64,000 nucleotides of DNA from Earliella scabrosa (taxonomy: Eukaryota > Basidiomycota > Agaricomycetes > Polyporales > Polyporaceae): the NCBI GenBank assembly GCA_022605405.1, contig JABYQQ010000030.1:310001-374000 (forward strand). The letters are read 5' to 3'. Below, piece after piece: positions 50,321 through 60,288 of the stretch (position 1 is the first letter of the stretch; each line of letters starts with the position of its first letter). Position numbers and translations under genes: made by a program. The notes beneath the pieces are model-generated. The model did no database searches. It was not told where the DNA came from and was given only the letters and a program-made list of their open reading frames with translations.

Positions 50321-50910
50321 GTTGCGCTTGAAGCTTGAAGGCCGGGTGCGCCTGTTCGTCAGGGGGTGTGACCCGCGTGAGTCTCGCCCTGTGTTTTCGT
50401 GGGGTTCCACCTAGTGATACACGGGACCCCAGGCTCGTGCATCTGTAGTTGTAAACGTTAGCTAGCCACATACGCCTGCAGTCCGACGAGACAATGGCAT
50501 TGGCCTTAGCCACTGCGAGGGTAGACAGAGCGAATGCTCCTCGGATTCCAGGGAGGTGCATGCGGTGGACGTGACGGTGCATGCGGCTGCCGAATAGGAC
50601 ACACCATTTTTGGGCTTCAAGGCGGGCCGACGAATAGACCTCAGCTTCCGCCGACAAAGGGGCTTGTTATCCGGCCAACTTGAAGCCAGGCCCAGAGCCT
50701 GTTCCAGTGTGAGCACGCACAATTGGCGTGATCCATTCGTCCAACTGACAACAGGGATGGTGAGACTGTAGCTGCGACATCATGAGCATTCGTTAGCATT
50801 GACGACATTTGTCGTGTCCCTGAGTCGTATGGATGCGGCTGTAATGACCACCACATTCGGCCGGTGGGAAATACATTGACATCGCTCACTGTTTATATGG
50901 AACGGATGTG
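50321..50910. other. Gene-free interval
   Basis: No coherent exon chain or recognised domain. It precedes the 3' end of the GNAT gene. Confidence 0.35.
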
Positions 50911-51991
50911 TTACAAAATCCTCATTTTCTTCTCGGTACAGTCCTCCGCCTCTTGAGGGTGTCTGATCATCTGAGGAACGAATCAATGCAGCTCGTTGTT
51001 GCATCTTGGAAACAACTCACAACCCGGAGCGGAACAGGGGCGCCTGTCCATGCTGGGTTGTCCACGCCCAGCCAGTCCTCGCCAACAAGTTCGTACCCGA
51101 CAGTCTCGTAGAACCGATATGCATCGGTGGTGACAACATATGTGGCGCGAGCTTGGGTGTCTGCCTGGGGCAACGATAGCATGGTTAGTGGCGCCTGGAG
51201 ACACGATCTACCGCGACATACCATGTCATTCACGACTTTGACGAGGGCAGTGCCATATCCACGACCCTGCTTGGCAGGATGGGTGGCGAGTGCCTGGATC
51301 TCGAACATGTTGTCTATCGTCTCTCCAAAGTTGGAGTCGAGTATGGCCTTGAGCTTCGCCACGTATTCATGCGCTCTCTGTCATCGATCGCAAAGTGTAG
51401 CCAAGAAGTCAGGAATAGACGGACGTGGAACGTACTTTCGTGAACTCGGCCGTTCGTGCCATCTTCAGAAGCGGCGCTAGCCAAGGCAGTACCGGACCCA
51501 CTTTGCGCTGCCTGGGTACACCACTGCAACGGTGTTCGGGTCATCCGTTCATAATGCATGGGTTCTCGATGTGTGGACGCACTACATGATGATGGCATCG
51601 CCGTGGTCGATGGTGAGCATCTTGTCCCGAATGATAGCGTCGGAGTACGCGACGTAGCTGGATAGTTTCTCGTTACGCTCGTAGTTGGGGTCTGCATCCT
51701 AAGCAGGACGATGTGATAGATGAAGATCCACGTGATTGATAGGTGGTAGCATGCTATGGAACGAACGTACTTTGAAGTAGAGGGTGAGCGAGTCATTGCG
51801 CATCGCATCACGACCGCTGCTCACTGCGCGCGGTATCTGGACTAGATCAGAACTTTGAGTGTGTTAGGCTGCATGGGAGCGACGAACTCACGATATGTCA
51901 GGCGCCGGATTTCGATGTCTCCGGACGGCACTCCCTTTTCTCTGACTGGTAAGGGCTGAGGAGTGGTCTCGTAGTGATCAGGGTAATGCAT
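50911..51991 (-). CDS. GNAT-family N-acetyltransferase
   Basis: Acetyl-CoA-dependent acetyltransferase of unknown substrate, of a class with many members in Agaricomycetes. About seven exons on the minus strand: from the ATG at 51991 (MHYPDHYETTPQP), through IEIRRLTYL, IPRAVSSGRDAM, DADPNYERNEKL, GVPRQRKVGPVLPWL and AHEYVAKLKAI, to the acetyl-CoA-binding segment LATHPAKQGRGYGTALV (motif QGRGYG). It ends ATYVVTTDAYRFYETVGYEL, DWLGVDNPAW and a short last exon stopping at 50911. Splice phases agree across all junctions. The product is about 250 aa. A decayed copy of its 3' portion lies at 30.84-30.98 kb. The gene diverges from the antiporter gene. Confidence 0.85.
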
Positions 51992-52039
51992 GGTACGCGC
52001 GGTGAGTATGTCGGCGGAACGTGAACGGTCTTAAGCAGG

Positions 52040-52245
52040 GGGCATCGAGAGCCAATCGTGAGAGATCTGCCATGTCATCCAGGTCACGAACTGCGGAAGG
52101 CATTGTGCGTCTTGACTCTTGAGCAAGTAAGAACGTTCACACATAAGTACTCACTGTGAAACATGTCAACCAGTTCTTCACTGCCATGTTATACTCGGCA
52201 TCGATGTAAGGGGTAAAAGGGCCATCATCGTACTGGAAGTTGAAC
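52040..52245 (-). pseudogene. Possible orphan 3' exons of an unknown gene
   Basis: Two minus-strand segments read like spliced protein: FQYDDGPFTPYIDAEYNMAV then KNWLTCF, followed by a plausible intron and FVTWMTWQISHDWLSMPPA before a stop. There is no matching upstream exon, and the stretch sits inside the 600-bp divergent region between GNAT and the antiporter. It may be the remnant of a displaced gene. Family not recognised. Confidence 0.3.
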
Positions 52246-52595
52246 AGAGTGTACCGCGAATGCCGAGATCAAGATTCGTGGGAGGCTGTGCCTCGAGTTC
52301 GAACCGGAACGTTTGAACGGGCTCCTCCTTTCCTCCAAGTGCTCAACGAGTGCTCAACATCCATACCTTTCACACCTCGTCCCTCGCCGCACGCGGGTTC
52401 TGCTATACTGAAGTCCTCTAGGCTATGGATACCACTTCCGCAGGTAGACCGGAGATGCTTCCAACTAGTTGTTGCTTACGCGCTCTGACGCATTGGTAAC
52501 TTGAACACAGGTCATACTACTGAGCGTCGTCCAAAACTTGCACCATCCACCTCCTCATCGCACAAAATAGTCTCACGCTTACGCCGTAACTAGCT

Positions 52596-54536
52596 ATGCT
52601 GCAAGCTCTCCCTTACCATGAGCCGACGCTCATACAGCTCCTCGTCCTGGCCTCCTTCCTGTATCTTTGCAACATCGCCAGGATCGTCACCGATTATTTC
52701 CTCTACGCTGGAATAGTCGCAGAAATAACGTTAGGAATCGTCTACGGTTCTCCCCTCGCCAACTTGCTCCCTGCCGACTGGGAGCACACATTCACCGCAC
52801 TCGGTTATCTTGGCCTCATCCTCGTGGTCTTCGAAGGTACGACTTCGTCTGCGCGATCCTCTACGGGAGCAAACGCTAACGTTCAGCATACAGGCGGTCT
52901 GTCCACAAACCTTCCCGTGCTTGTCTCTAACTTGCCCCTTTCCACGCTATGCGCGCTCGTTGGGATCGGTCTCCCCATAGGCCTATCTTTCGCTCTCCTC
53001 AACGTGGGCTTCGGCTATCGCCCCCTCGAGGCTTTCGCAGCAGGTGCAGCACTCTCGTCCACGAGTCTCGGTACGACGCTCGCCGCCCTCAACTCGGCAA
53101 CCAAGTCCAATCCGGTCAAGGGCCCCTCGCAACTCTCCAACTCGACTCGCGAAAGCGTTGACGGATCTATCCCGATGTCCAATGACCAGCAAGAGGACAT
53201 GAACACGTCCACGCCAACGCTTCCTTCCGAGCCGACTCTCCAGCAGTCGCGTATAGGCACCGTGCTAATCAGCGCCGCGATCATCGACGACGTCATAGGC
53301 TTGGTCATTGCTTCTCTCATTCCTGCGCTCGCCACCATAGACTCGGAGTCATCGTCTTCAGGCAGCGGACACGGTAGAGATAACCTCGCGTGGACCATTG
53401 TTCGACCGCTGTTGTCCTCTTGTCTCATAGCGGCCGTTGGCGCCATCGTGGCACGGTTCATTCTTCGACCCCTCTTCTGGTATCGGCGCATCGGCGAACG
53501 GTGGTGCGCTCCTGCACGACACAGAAAACCTTGGGGTCTTCGTTGGGCCTTCAGAGAAGGCAACGGATGGGGCACAGAGGCCCACGCAGATGCCGTCAAA
53601 CTGTTGCTCATGGTAGCCGTTGTCAGCGCGCTTGCTGCTATCACGACTTGTACGTGTCCCGATGTATGCGTCTCATCGCAATATACATTGACCGACTTTC
53701 TCCCATCCAGACACGAACACCAGCGTGTTATACGGGGCATATGTGTCAGGCCTCATCCTGACGTATATCTCGAAACCGCCGACAACATCCCGGGACGCGC
53801 TCGATCCCATTGCCTCCGAAGCAGCCCAGTACCACGCGAAAGCCGTCTCCTTCGAGGACGCCTTCGCGCGCGTCATTGGCCCACTGCAGAACTTCTTCCT
53901 CCTACCGCTCTTCTTCGCCAGCATCGGGTTTGCGATCGTGAGTTGTGGCTGCCGCCTGTCTGCACCATACTGACTACCACTTGGCACCTGGGCCTTCAGC
54001 CATTCCTCGACCTGTGGAACCCCACAGTGTTCTGGCGCGGCATCGTCTACTCCGTACTCATGACAGTCGCCAAGCTTGCCGTCGGCCTCCCCATCCTTCT
54101 CTACCCAGCCATCGGCGCGTTCTGCGCTAGCATACCCACTCGACTCCGTCCGCTCGCCGCCTCGGTTCGCAAGTTTCAGCCCCGGACAAACGCACAGCTT
54201 GGACATGAGAAACCCTCGGACATGCCCGATCCCACCTCCGCCTCGCAAAGCGATCCCCCGGCGATTTGGAAGAGCACGCTCGCCTCGCTCCCCGCCGCCG
54301 CCTTCATCGGCGTCGCGATGGTATCCCGCGGTGAAATCGGCCTGCTCATTGCGCAGCTAGCACGCACTGGGTCGCATTCTGGCGATGGCGACAGCGGGAG
54401 CTCAGGCCTCTTGGGCGACGAGGCTTTCCTTGTCGCCATTTGGGCAATCCTCCTGTGCACGCTCGTCGGGCCCGTCAGCGTTGGCGTCGTCGTTCGGCGA
54501 TGGGGTCCTAGAGTCACGGCTGGCATCTGGGCCTGA
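52596..54536 (+). CDS. Sodium/proton antiporter, CPA family membrane transporter
   Basis: Predicted cation/H+ exchanger for Na+ or K+ homeostasis and pH control. Four exons: 52596-52836, 52894-53649, 53711-53937 and 54000-54536, giving 586 aa. About 12 membrane segments are visible. The conserved ion-site region reads ISAAIIDDVIGLVIASLIPA: two adjacent aspartates, as in CPA2 exchangers such as NapA/KefB. Also visible are GYLGLILVVFEGG, FAAGAALSSTSLGTTLAAL and, in the last exon, GVAMVSRGEIGLLIAQLA with a conserved Arg-Gly-Glu. A ~60-residue hydrophilic Ser/Thr-rich loop (about residues 155-205) is inserted between helices. There is no TrkA-N or CBS domain. The plasma-membrane or endosomal location cannot be told from sequence. 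Confidence 0.88.
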   Translation: MLQALPYHEPTLIQLLVLASFLYLCNIARIVTDYFLYAGIVAEITLGIVYGSPLANLLPADWEHTFTALGYLGLILVVFEGTTSSARSSTGANANVQHTGGLSTNLPVLVSNLPLSTLCALVGIGLPIGLSFALLNVGFGYRPLEAFAAGAALSSTSLGTTLAALNSATKSNPVKGPSQLSNSTRESVDGSIPMSNDQQEDMNTSTPTLPSEPTLQQSRIGTVLISAAIIDDVIGLVIASLIPALATIDSESSSSGSGHGRDNLAWTIVRPLLSSCLIAAVGAIVARFILRPLFWYRRIGERWCAPARHRKPWGLRWAFREGNGWGTEAHADAVKLLLMVAVVSALAAITTCTCPDVCVSSQYTLTDFLPSRHEHQRVIRGICVRPHPDVYLETADNIPGRARSHCLRSSPVPRESRLLRGRLRARHWPTAELLPPTALLRQHRVCDRELWLPPVCTILTTTWHLGLQPFLDLWNPTVFWRGIVYSVLMTVAKLAVGLPILLYPAIGAFCASIPTRLRPLAASVRKFQPRTNAQLGHEKPSDMPDPTSASQSDPPAIWKSTLASLPAAAFIGVAMVSRGEIGLLIAQLARTGSHSGDGDSGSSGLLGDEAFLVAIWAILLCTLVGPVSVGVVVRRWGPRVTAGIWA

Positions 54537-54771
54537 CAGTGGGCTCTCGCTGATACAGATCGTGCTGTGCGGCGCAATACCCGGTAAAGATCTATCTGTC
54601 TAACACTATCGCGAAGCCGTTCTATGTGCTCCGCGGTGGTCTACGTAAGATAGAGTATACGCTAGATAGCAATACGACAACATTTTCATCGGATACAGAG
54701 GATCCAATAGCGTAAGTAGTCACAGTGTGCCTGTCGACTGCCACCTGTCCCGTTCCATCGACCGACACCGA
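54537..54771. terminator. Convergent 3' intergenic region
   Basis: 235 bp between the stop codons of the antiporter and ABC1 genes. It includes AT-rich stretches (gatagcaatacgac, agagtatacgctagat) suited to polyadenylation of both genes. No precise signal is assigned. Confidence 0.3.
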
Positions 54772-57211
54772 TCAGCCGTCAAAAACGCCTTCGGGCACGT
54801 CGATCCCAAAGTTCGACTTTGCAAAGTGTCGCATCGAGCGCTCGAGCTCGTCCTCGAAGCTGTCGCCCTTGCGCCCGAGCTTGTGCCATAGCCACTGGCG
54901 GACCTTCGTCGCCCAGAACGCCATGTCGATGGAGAACATGACCGACAGGAACACGACGTGGCTCACGAGCTCGCGCAAGCGGTCCTTGATCGTGAGCTTG
55001 GGCGAGGTGACGAGCGAGCGCGAGGCCCAGTAGCCGGTGATGCGGATCCGGTTCACGGGGGACGCGTACAACTGGTTGTTCCCTGTCGTTCCCGCGGAAA
55101 ACGTCAGCAAGCCCGGCACGCAAGTTGAGTAGAGCACGCCCTAACCTTGCACGATGCTACGCCGCCCAACCGCCGACGCCGACACCAAAGTCAGCCTCCC
55201 ATCAGCACCACGAGAGACACGGAGACTGACCGCATGTTCCGCCCAATGAAGATGAGCTCCTTGGGCATCCGGTCCGTGTCCGTCAGGAAGCCCCTCAGCT
55301 TCTCCTTCATCAGCACCCCGCGCTCATACTCGCTCATCTTCTCAAAGTCCGGCAGGTTCGTCTCCTTGAACCGCACCGGCCGCATCAGCGTCGCGCTCGC
55401 GAACAGGTCCGGCGTCCCGATCCCCCACTCCTCCGCGACGCCCTTCACGACGCCAAAGTCGACCGCGAGCAGGCCCTTCCACAGACGCGCGTACTGCTGC
55501 TGGAACGCGTCCGACACGCGCACGTACAGCCCGTGGTCGAGGAGCACGAACTGCGCCTGCCGCCTCCGTGCGTGCGCCGGGTCCGGATGCGGCCGTACGA
55601 TGATGTTTCCCGGGTGTGGGTCGCAGTGCACCCAGCCCCAGTCGAATATCTGCGCGCTGAATAGGTCGATCATCGTCTGCATCACCCACTCCGCACCACC
55701 CTTGAGCGTCGGGAAGCGGTCTGCGGGTAGAGGTACCCGAGGACTCGTGTCGGCGTCGTCGCCCATGAGTCGGCGGATGCCCTTCTTGTCACTGAGGCGG
55801 ACGCCATCAATCCACTCTGCGACCATGACCTTCTTGGTTGACAGTTCGGGATAGACCTTCGGGATGTAAACGCGGTCCGCAAGCCGGGGTTCGCGCGCAA
55901 TGAACTCAGCGGTCCGCAAAGCATTCTGGATCTCCAGCTCGAAGTCCAGCTCCCGTCGCAAGTGGTCGTTGATGAAGTCTGGGAGAGAGATGAACGTCAT
56001 TCTTGATGTGGGATTAATACAAGACGTACCGACAGCAAACGTCACCGGCAGATGGAACAACCAATGCTCATACATCCACATGACAATGCGGAATGCGCCA
56101 AGGTCCCACTCCACTTGCTTGCTCACATCCGGTTTCTGTATCTTCACTGCTACCCACTGTTCTGACCCGTCCGCGGTCTTGAGCTTTGCACGGTGCACCT
56201 GCGCTATGCTTGCACTAGCAGCAGCCTGTTCCTCGAAGACCTCGAAGATACCGTCGGGACCAGCAGGCGGACGTCCGTACTCGGACTTGAACACACGCTC
56301 GACGGTCGAGTAGGGAACCTGGGGTGCGTCGTCAAAGAGTTGGCCGAACTTTTCTTGCACGGGGCGAGGAAGAAATGCGGAGTTGTTAGCGAATGCCTGG
56401 CCTGAGACATCCGTGAGATGGGGACTAGAGAGACTGCAGGATCTCCGAGTCTACGCACCGATCTTGATGTAGAGCCCGCCATTCGAGGTTAAAAGATCAT
56501 AAATCCGTTCCGCGACACGTTCTTGAAGAGCAGGGATCCCTTCTGAATTTTCCGGTGTGAAGTTGAGTTTGTAGTCGAGTGCGATCATGGCACACTATCA
56601 TGCACGTCAGCGTCTGCAAATGTGACGGAGCGAGTGTCAGGCTTTCAGGAGAAGTGCATGCATGCTACAGAGCAAGGTTGGCCACTGCTCCAGCAAGTGA
56701 GCAAGCGAGCGTAGACGTGACAACGCGGAGAACCGCGGCTTCGGATGTGGGTAAGGAGAGACAAGAATTCTTGTATGACACACGATCTCTCGCTCGATAC
56801 AGCGTGAGGCCACATGAGCAGCGGCCCGCAAGCGAGGTGGAGGCAGCGCAAAAGAAGGGAACGGCCACTCACTGCCCACATTGTCCTGAGGTTGCGCACT
56901 ATTGCGGAAGCGTTCAACTCGCGATCCAGCCCATATGCTAGACCCATCCCGCCCAAGGTGAGGACAGTGCGGCGAGCATAACGTTGCAAACGAGAGCTGC
57001 GCGTGACGGCTTCCTGTTGCAATGAGCCCAATGACCCATTCGCGTTCGTCGTGGCATAGTAGCGAGATGAGAGAAATGGGGGGAGTCGGTGGGAAGACCT
57101 GAGGTTAGGTGGGACTTGTATGCGTCGACATAGCGGAGGGCGAAGGCTCGCGAACATCGCAAGCACGCTTTGAAGCCGTCCGCAGCGGAGAGGGCCAGGG
57201 AATGCGAGCAA
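54772..57211 (-). CDS. Mitochondrial ABC1/UbiB (ADCK) atypical kinase-like protein
   Basis: Member of the UbiB protein-kinase-like family that acts in coenzyme Q and lipid homeostasis at the mitochondrial inner membrane; most like the Mcp2/Cqd or ADCK1/5 branch. The N-terminus (RYYATT, Arg-rich) looks like a presequence, followed by a hydrophobic segment (TVLTLGGMGLAYGLDREL). Hallmarks in order: the KxGQ motif (YIKIGQAFANN, joined across an intron), the Ala-rich loop EEQAAASASIAQVHRAK, the ion-pair lysine in WVAVKIQKP, the catalytic loop HCDPHPGNI, and LLDHGL in place of DFG. The C-terminus carries two more hydrophobic helices. The start is 57211, or 57154 for a 19-residue shorter form. About six exons; the stop is at 54772-54774. 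It diverges from the DNA glycosylase gene. Confidence 0.88.
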
Positions 57212-57408
57212 GGAGAGAGACGGGAGCGGGCGCGAGCAGGTCGTCTATGTCATCGTCCGGGAGAGAGCAGCGCGGAGAGTCGCGAGTCTCAGATGCCATG
57301 ACGCGCTCTCTCGGCACGCACTTTTCGCGCTTGACACGGTTGGGTTAGGGTTGCACGCTCCTTGCCTCTTCCCTCAACTCAGTTGCGTGCAGGCGGAGGC
57401 ACCGTGCG
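57212..57408. promoter_or_regulatory. Shared divergent promoter, ABC1-like / MBD4-like genes
   Basis: 197 bp between the annotated starts, on the assumption of the longer ABC1 form. No TATA box was recognised. Confidence 0.4.
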
Positions 57409-58475
57409 ATGAAAGTGCCTCGTACTCCCCAGAAGCGCATGCCGCGGAAACGGCGAGCGAACCTGGAGTCCCACTACTTCTCCAGCCCAAGCCCCAGTCC
57501 CCTCAAGCGACAGAAGACATATCCTCCGAGTCCAGACTCTGACCTAAATCATACCCAGCTTCACAGTCTTCCTCACGCAACCGAGAGCCGTTTCTTCCAT
57601 AGCAGCCCCGGTTCAGACCTACTGCTATCTGATCCCACGTTCAACATGTTCTATCAGGACTTCGTCGCGGCAATGGTAGACTTGTACCAGGCGAAACCTG
57701 TTCTTATCCAAGGTGAGCCAGTCGCACTGCGGGTGTGCTCCTTGCGACTGGAGTCTAATGCATCTAGCGCATAGAACATGTTGCCAACAGCCCTTGGAGA
57801 CTGTTGATTGCAGTGACGCTTTTGAACAAGACTGCTGGAACACAATCCATCCCCGTCTTCTTCGAGATCATGGACCTGTGGCCCACGGCCGGGGATCTCG
57901 CGCAAGGTGCGTACGTCCTCGAGTCATTTTGGTCAGCAACTCCCATTTCAACTCAACGACGAGCCAATCAGCACCGATGTCGAGACTATTCGAGCTGCTG
58001 AAGGACCTCGGCTTTGGCGAGAAACGCTCTCAGCGTCTCATCGACATCTCACAGACCTACCTCTCGGACCCTCCGGTATTCGGAAGATGTCGCCCATCGC
58101 GTGGTTATACCACCGGTCTTTTCCTCACTGACGAGGGTTCCATCCAAGTCAAGAAGGTGCCCTATCCGCCCACCCCTATCTCTCACATTCCTGGCTGTGG
58201 TCCCTATGCGCTGGACTCGTACCGCATATTTTGTACCGGAGACGATGAGTGGAAGACCGTGCGGCCCACCGACAAAGAGCTCACTAAATATCTTGTCAGT
58301 CTCGATATCGTCCTGTCACCGTATTCACTAATTGATCATGACACATCAGCAATGGCGTTGGGCAATCACAGCCTACCGGAAATGGGATCCACATCTCGGC
58401 CCTGGAGAACGCATAGACCTTGACTACATCCGCGAGCTCGCTGCAACGTTCACTACAAACCCCATATCGCACTGA
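57409..58475 (+). CDS. MBD4-like HhH-GPD DNA glycosylase
   Basis: Base-excision repair enzyme of the MBD4 type, expected to remove T or U mispaired with G at deaminated (methyl)cytosine. Four exons: 57409-57712, 57775-57906, 57972-58294 and 58350-58475, giving 294 aa. The catalytic domain starts NSPWRLLIAVTLLNKTAG, as in mammalian MBD4 (NPWRLLIATIFLNRTSG-like). It then shows LKDLGFGEKRSQRLIDIS, the helix-hairpin-helix HIPGCGPYALDSYRIFC with the catalytic Asp in ALDSYRIF, and KELTKYLQWRW. The N-terminal ~75 residues are basic, Ser/Pro-rich and contain possible nuclear signals (KRMPRKRR, LKRQK). There is no methyl-CpG-binding domain, as usual in fungi. Confidence 0.9.
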
Positions 58476-58771
58476 GGCTGCTGCTGCTGCCGACGGGTAT
58501 GATCGGTTCTCTTCTACGGCATCCTGTACAGAGGTGAGTTCTATTGAACTCACTACAGCAGTGTGCTTGGCGGACCACGCACTGATCCTTTGTAACGCGA
58601 GATGGCGCCGTTGTTCATCTGCCGAAGCGTCCAGTAGAAGCTGACGTCATGGACCGGGCGTGGCGACGACGGTGACTCGGCCCGTCATGTCCATCGATCC
58701 CAACGACTTACACCTTTGCTGTGTACCACCACCCAGCCACCACCAGCGTATCAACCATATCTGTACTAGAC

Positions 58772-59717
58772 ATGTCCACCCCGGCCACTTCAAAACGCAT
58801 ATACCTCACCAGACACGCCGAAGCGGAACACAAGTGAGTTCCCATCACCTCCCATCCTCGCCCCGGTCACGGCACTGAACACGCACGTTCCTACAGTGTT
58901 ACCGAAGACTGGACCAGTCAGTTCACCACCGCGCTCTAGCGTTCAGCACACACGCTCATCGTCTTCCTGTGCAGTCCGAGACGCACCCCTCACGTTCCAC
59001 GGCCGCCAGCAATCCGCCGCGCTGAACCAGTCCACCAAAGACACGATCCAAGCAACCGCCGACCTCCTCGTCACCAGCGGTCTCCGCCGCACGCTCTCCA
59101 CCACGGTCATCGGCTACGCCGAACTTCGCAAGCGCCTCGAGACCGAAGGCAAGCCCGTCATCGTCCTCCCCCAGCTCCAAGAAGTCAACGACCTCCCATG
59201 CGACACCGGCTCGGTACGTCCCCCGCCTCCCACCTCCCGCTCTCAGATCCCTGAACGCATCTCCCCGTCCCGCTCCCACCCCGCCCTCGCGCGCGACCCA
59301 ACCCCCGGGCGATAACCCTCCACGTCCCGCCCGCCCCTCCAGAGCCGCGAAGACCTCGAAGCGAACCCCGAGTACGCCGGGCTCGACTTCTCGGCCCTCA
59401 CGCCCGACTGGACGTCCAAATCCGGTTTCTACGCCGCGACCGACGCCGCGATCCGCGCCCGCGCCCGCTGGGTCCGCCGCTGGCTGCGCGCGCGCCCCGA
59501 GCAGCACATCGTCGTCGTCTCGCACGGCGACTGCCTCCGGTACATCACCGCCGGGCGCAACACGCACGCGCCGTGGGCCAACGTCGAGGTGCGCGAGTAC
59601 ACGTTCGCCGCGGACGAGGCGGACGACGCCGAGGGCGACGCGTGGCTCGTGCCTGTGAAGACGGTCGCGCAGGAGGGGGAGGTGGAGCCGACGTCGTCGG
59701 AGCAGGCGGCGTTGTGA
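58772..59717 (+). CDS. Histidine phosphatase / phosphoglycerate mutase-like protein
   Basis: Branch-1 histidine acid phosphatase fold; the substrate is unknown and could be a phospho-sugar or a nucleotide. Four exons: 58772-58833, 58897-58916 (only 20 nt), 58975-59213 and 59343-59717, giving 231 aa. The phospho-accepting histidine lies in LTRHAEAEHN, split by intron 1. The second catalytic histidine is in VVVSHGDCLRYI, and SGLRRTLSTT carries the family arginine. The tail (QEGEVEPTSSEQ) is acidic and likely disordered. Same strand as, and 297 bp downstream of, the glycosylase gene. Confidence 0.87.
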
Positions 59718-60288
59718 GCGAAGGATGGGCGGAGGGAGTTGAGGCGCGATCACCATCATCGACGAGATGCCTTCCCGCAACGGAGGTAAATGGAGCGACG
59801 CAATCGCACGAACCGACGGGCAGCGGCGAAGTGCACAGCAAGAGCATTACATTTAGAGGATAAGATACAATCGTACTACGAGGAGGCCGGGAAAGAGACG
59901 TGAAGCCGTGTGCAGCATACAAGCAATGCAGGAGATGCAAAAGTGCGGACGTGCAAAGTGCAATTAGGTCGTCGAGAATGCAGGTGCGTGCGTGCGGAGG
60001 CCGAGGCCGGGGGAGCGAGAGGACTATGTGGCATGTACAGAGAAACATGGGAACTATCAATGTGTTGTGTTGTATGTAGCGGCGCAGCTCCGAGTCGCGA
60101 GGTATATAGGGCCAGCATGCGCACCTGGCAATAATAGTATTAGGGTCGTCGTTGGGCATCTCGGTCTGTTGACCAGTCGGAAAGAAAGCGCAGTTCGAAT
60201 CCTCTTCCTCCTCTTCCCCCTCCGCTCCCAACCTCCAAGCAACATAATTTGTGAATCCTTGGTGGAGAACACATCTCACTCTTGCATC
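59718..60288. other. Convergent intergenic region
   Basis: 570 bp between the 3' ends of the phosphatase gene and RIC8. A gttcgaatc at about 60,195 looks like a tRNA T-loop, but no cloverleaf can be built around it. Confidence 0.4.

Noticed and set aside
60140..60215. Possible tRNA (gttcgaatc T-loop, gttgacc-like anticodon region)
   Set aside because: No acceptor stem or D-stem can be paired at the required distances.
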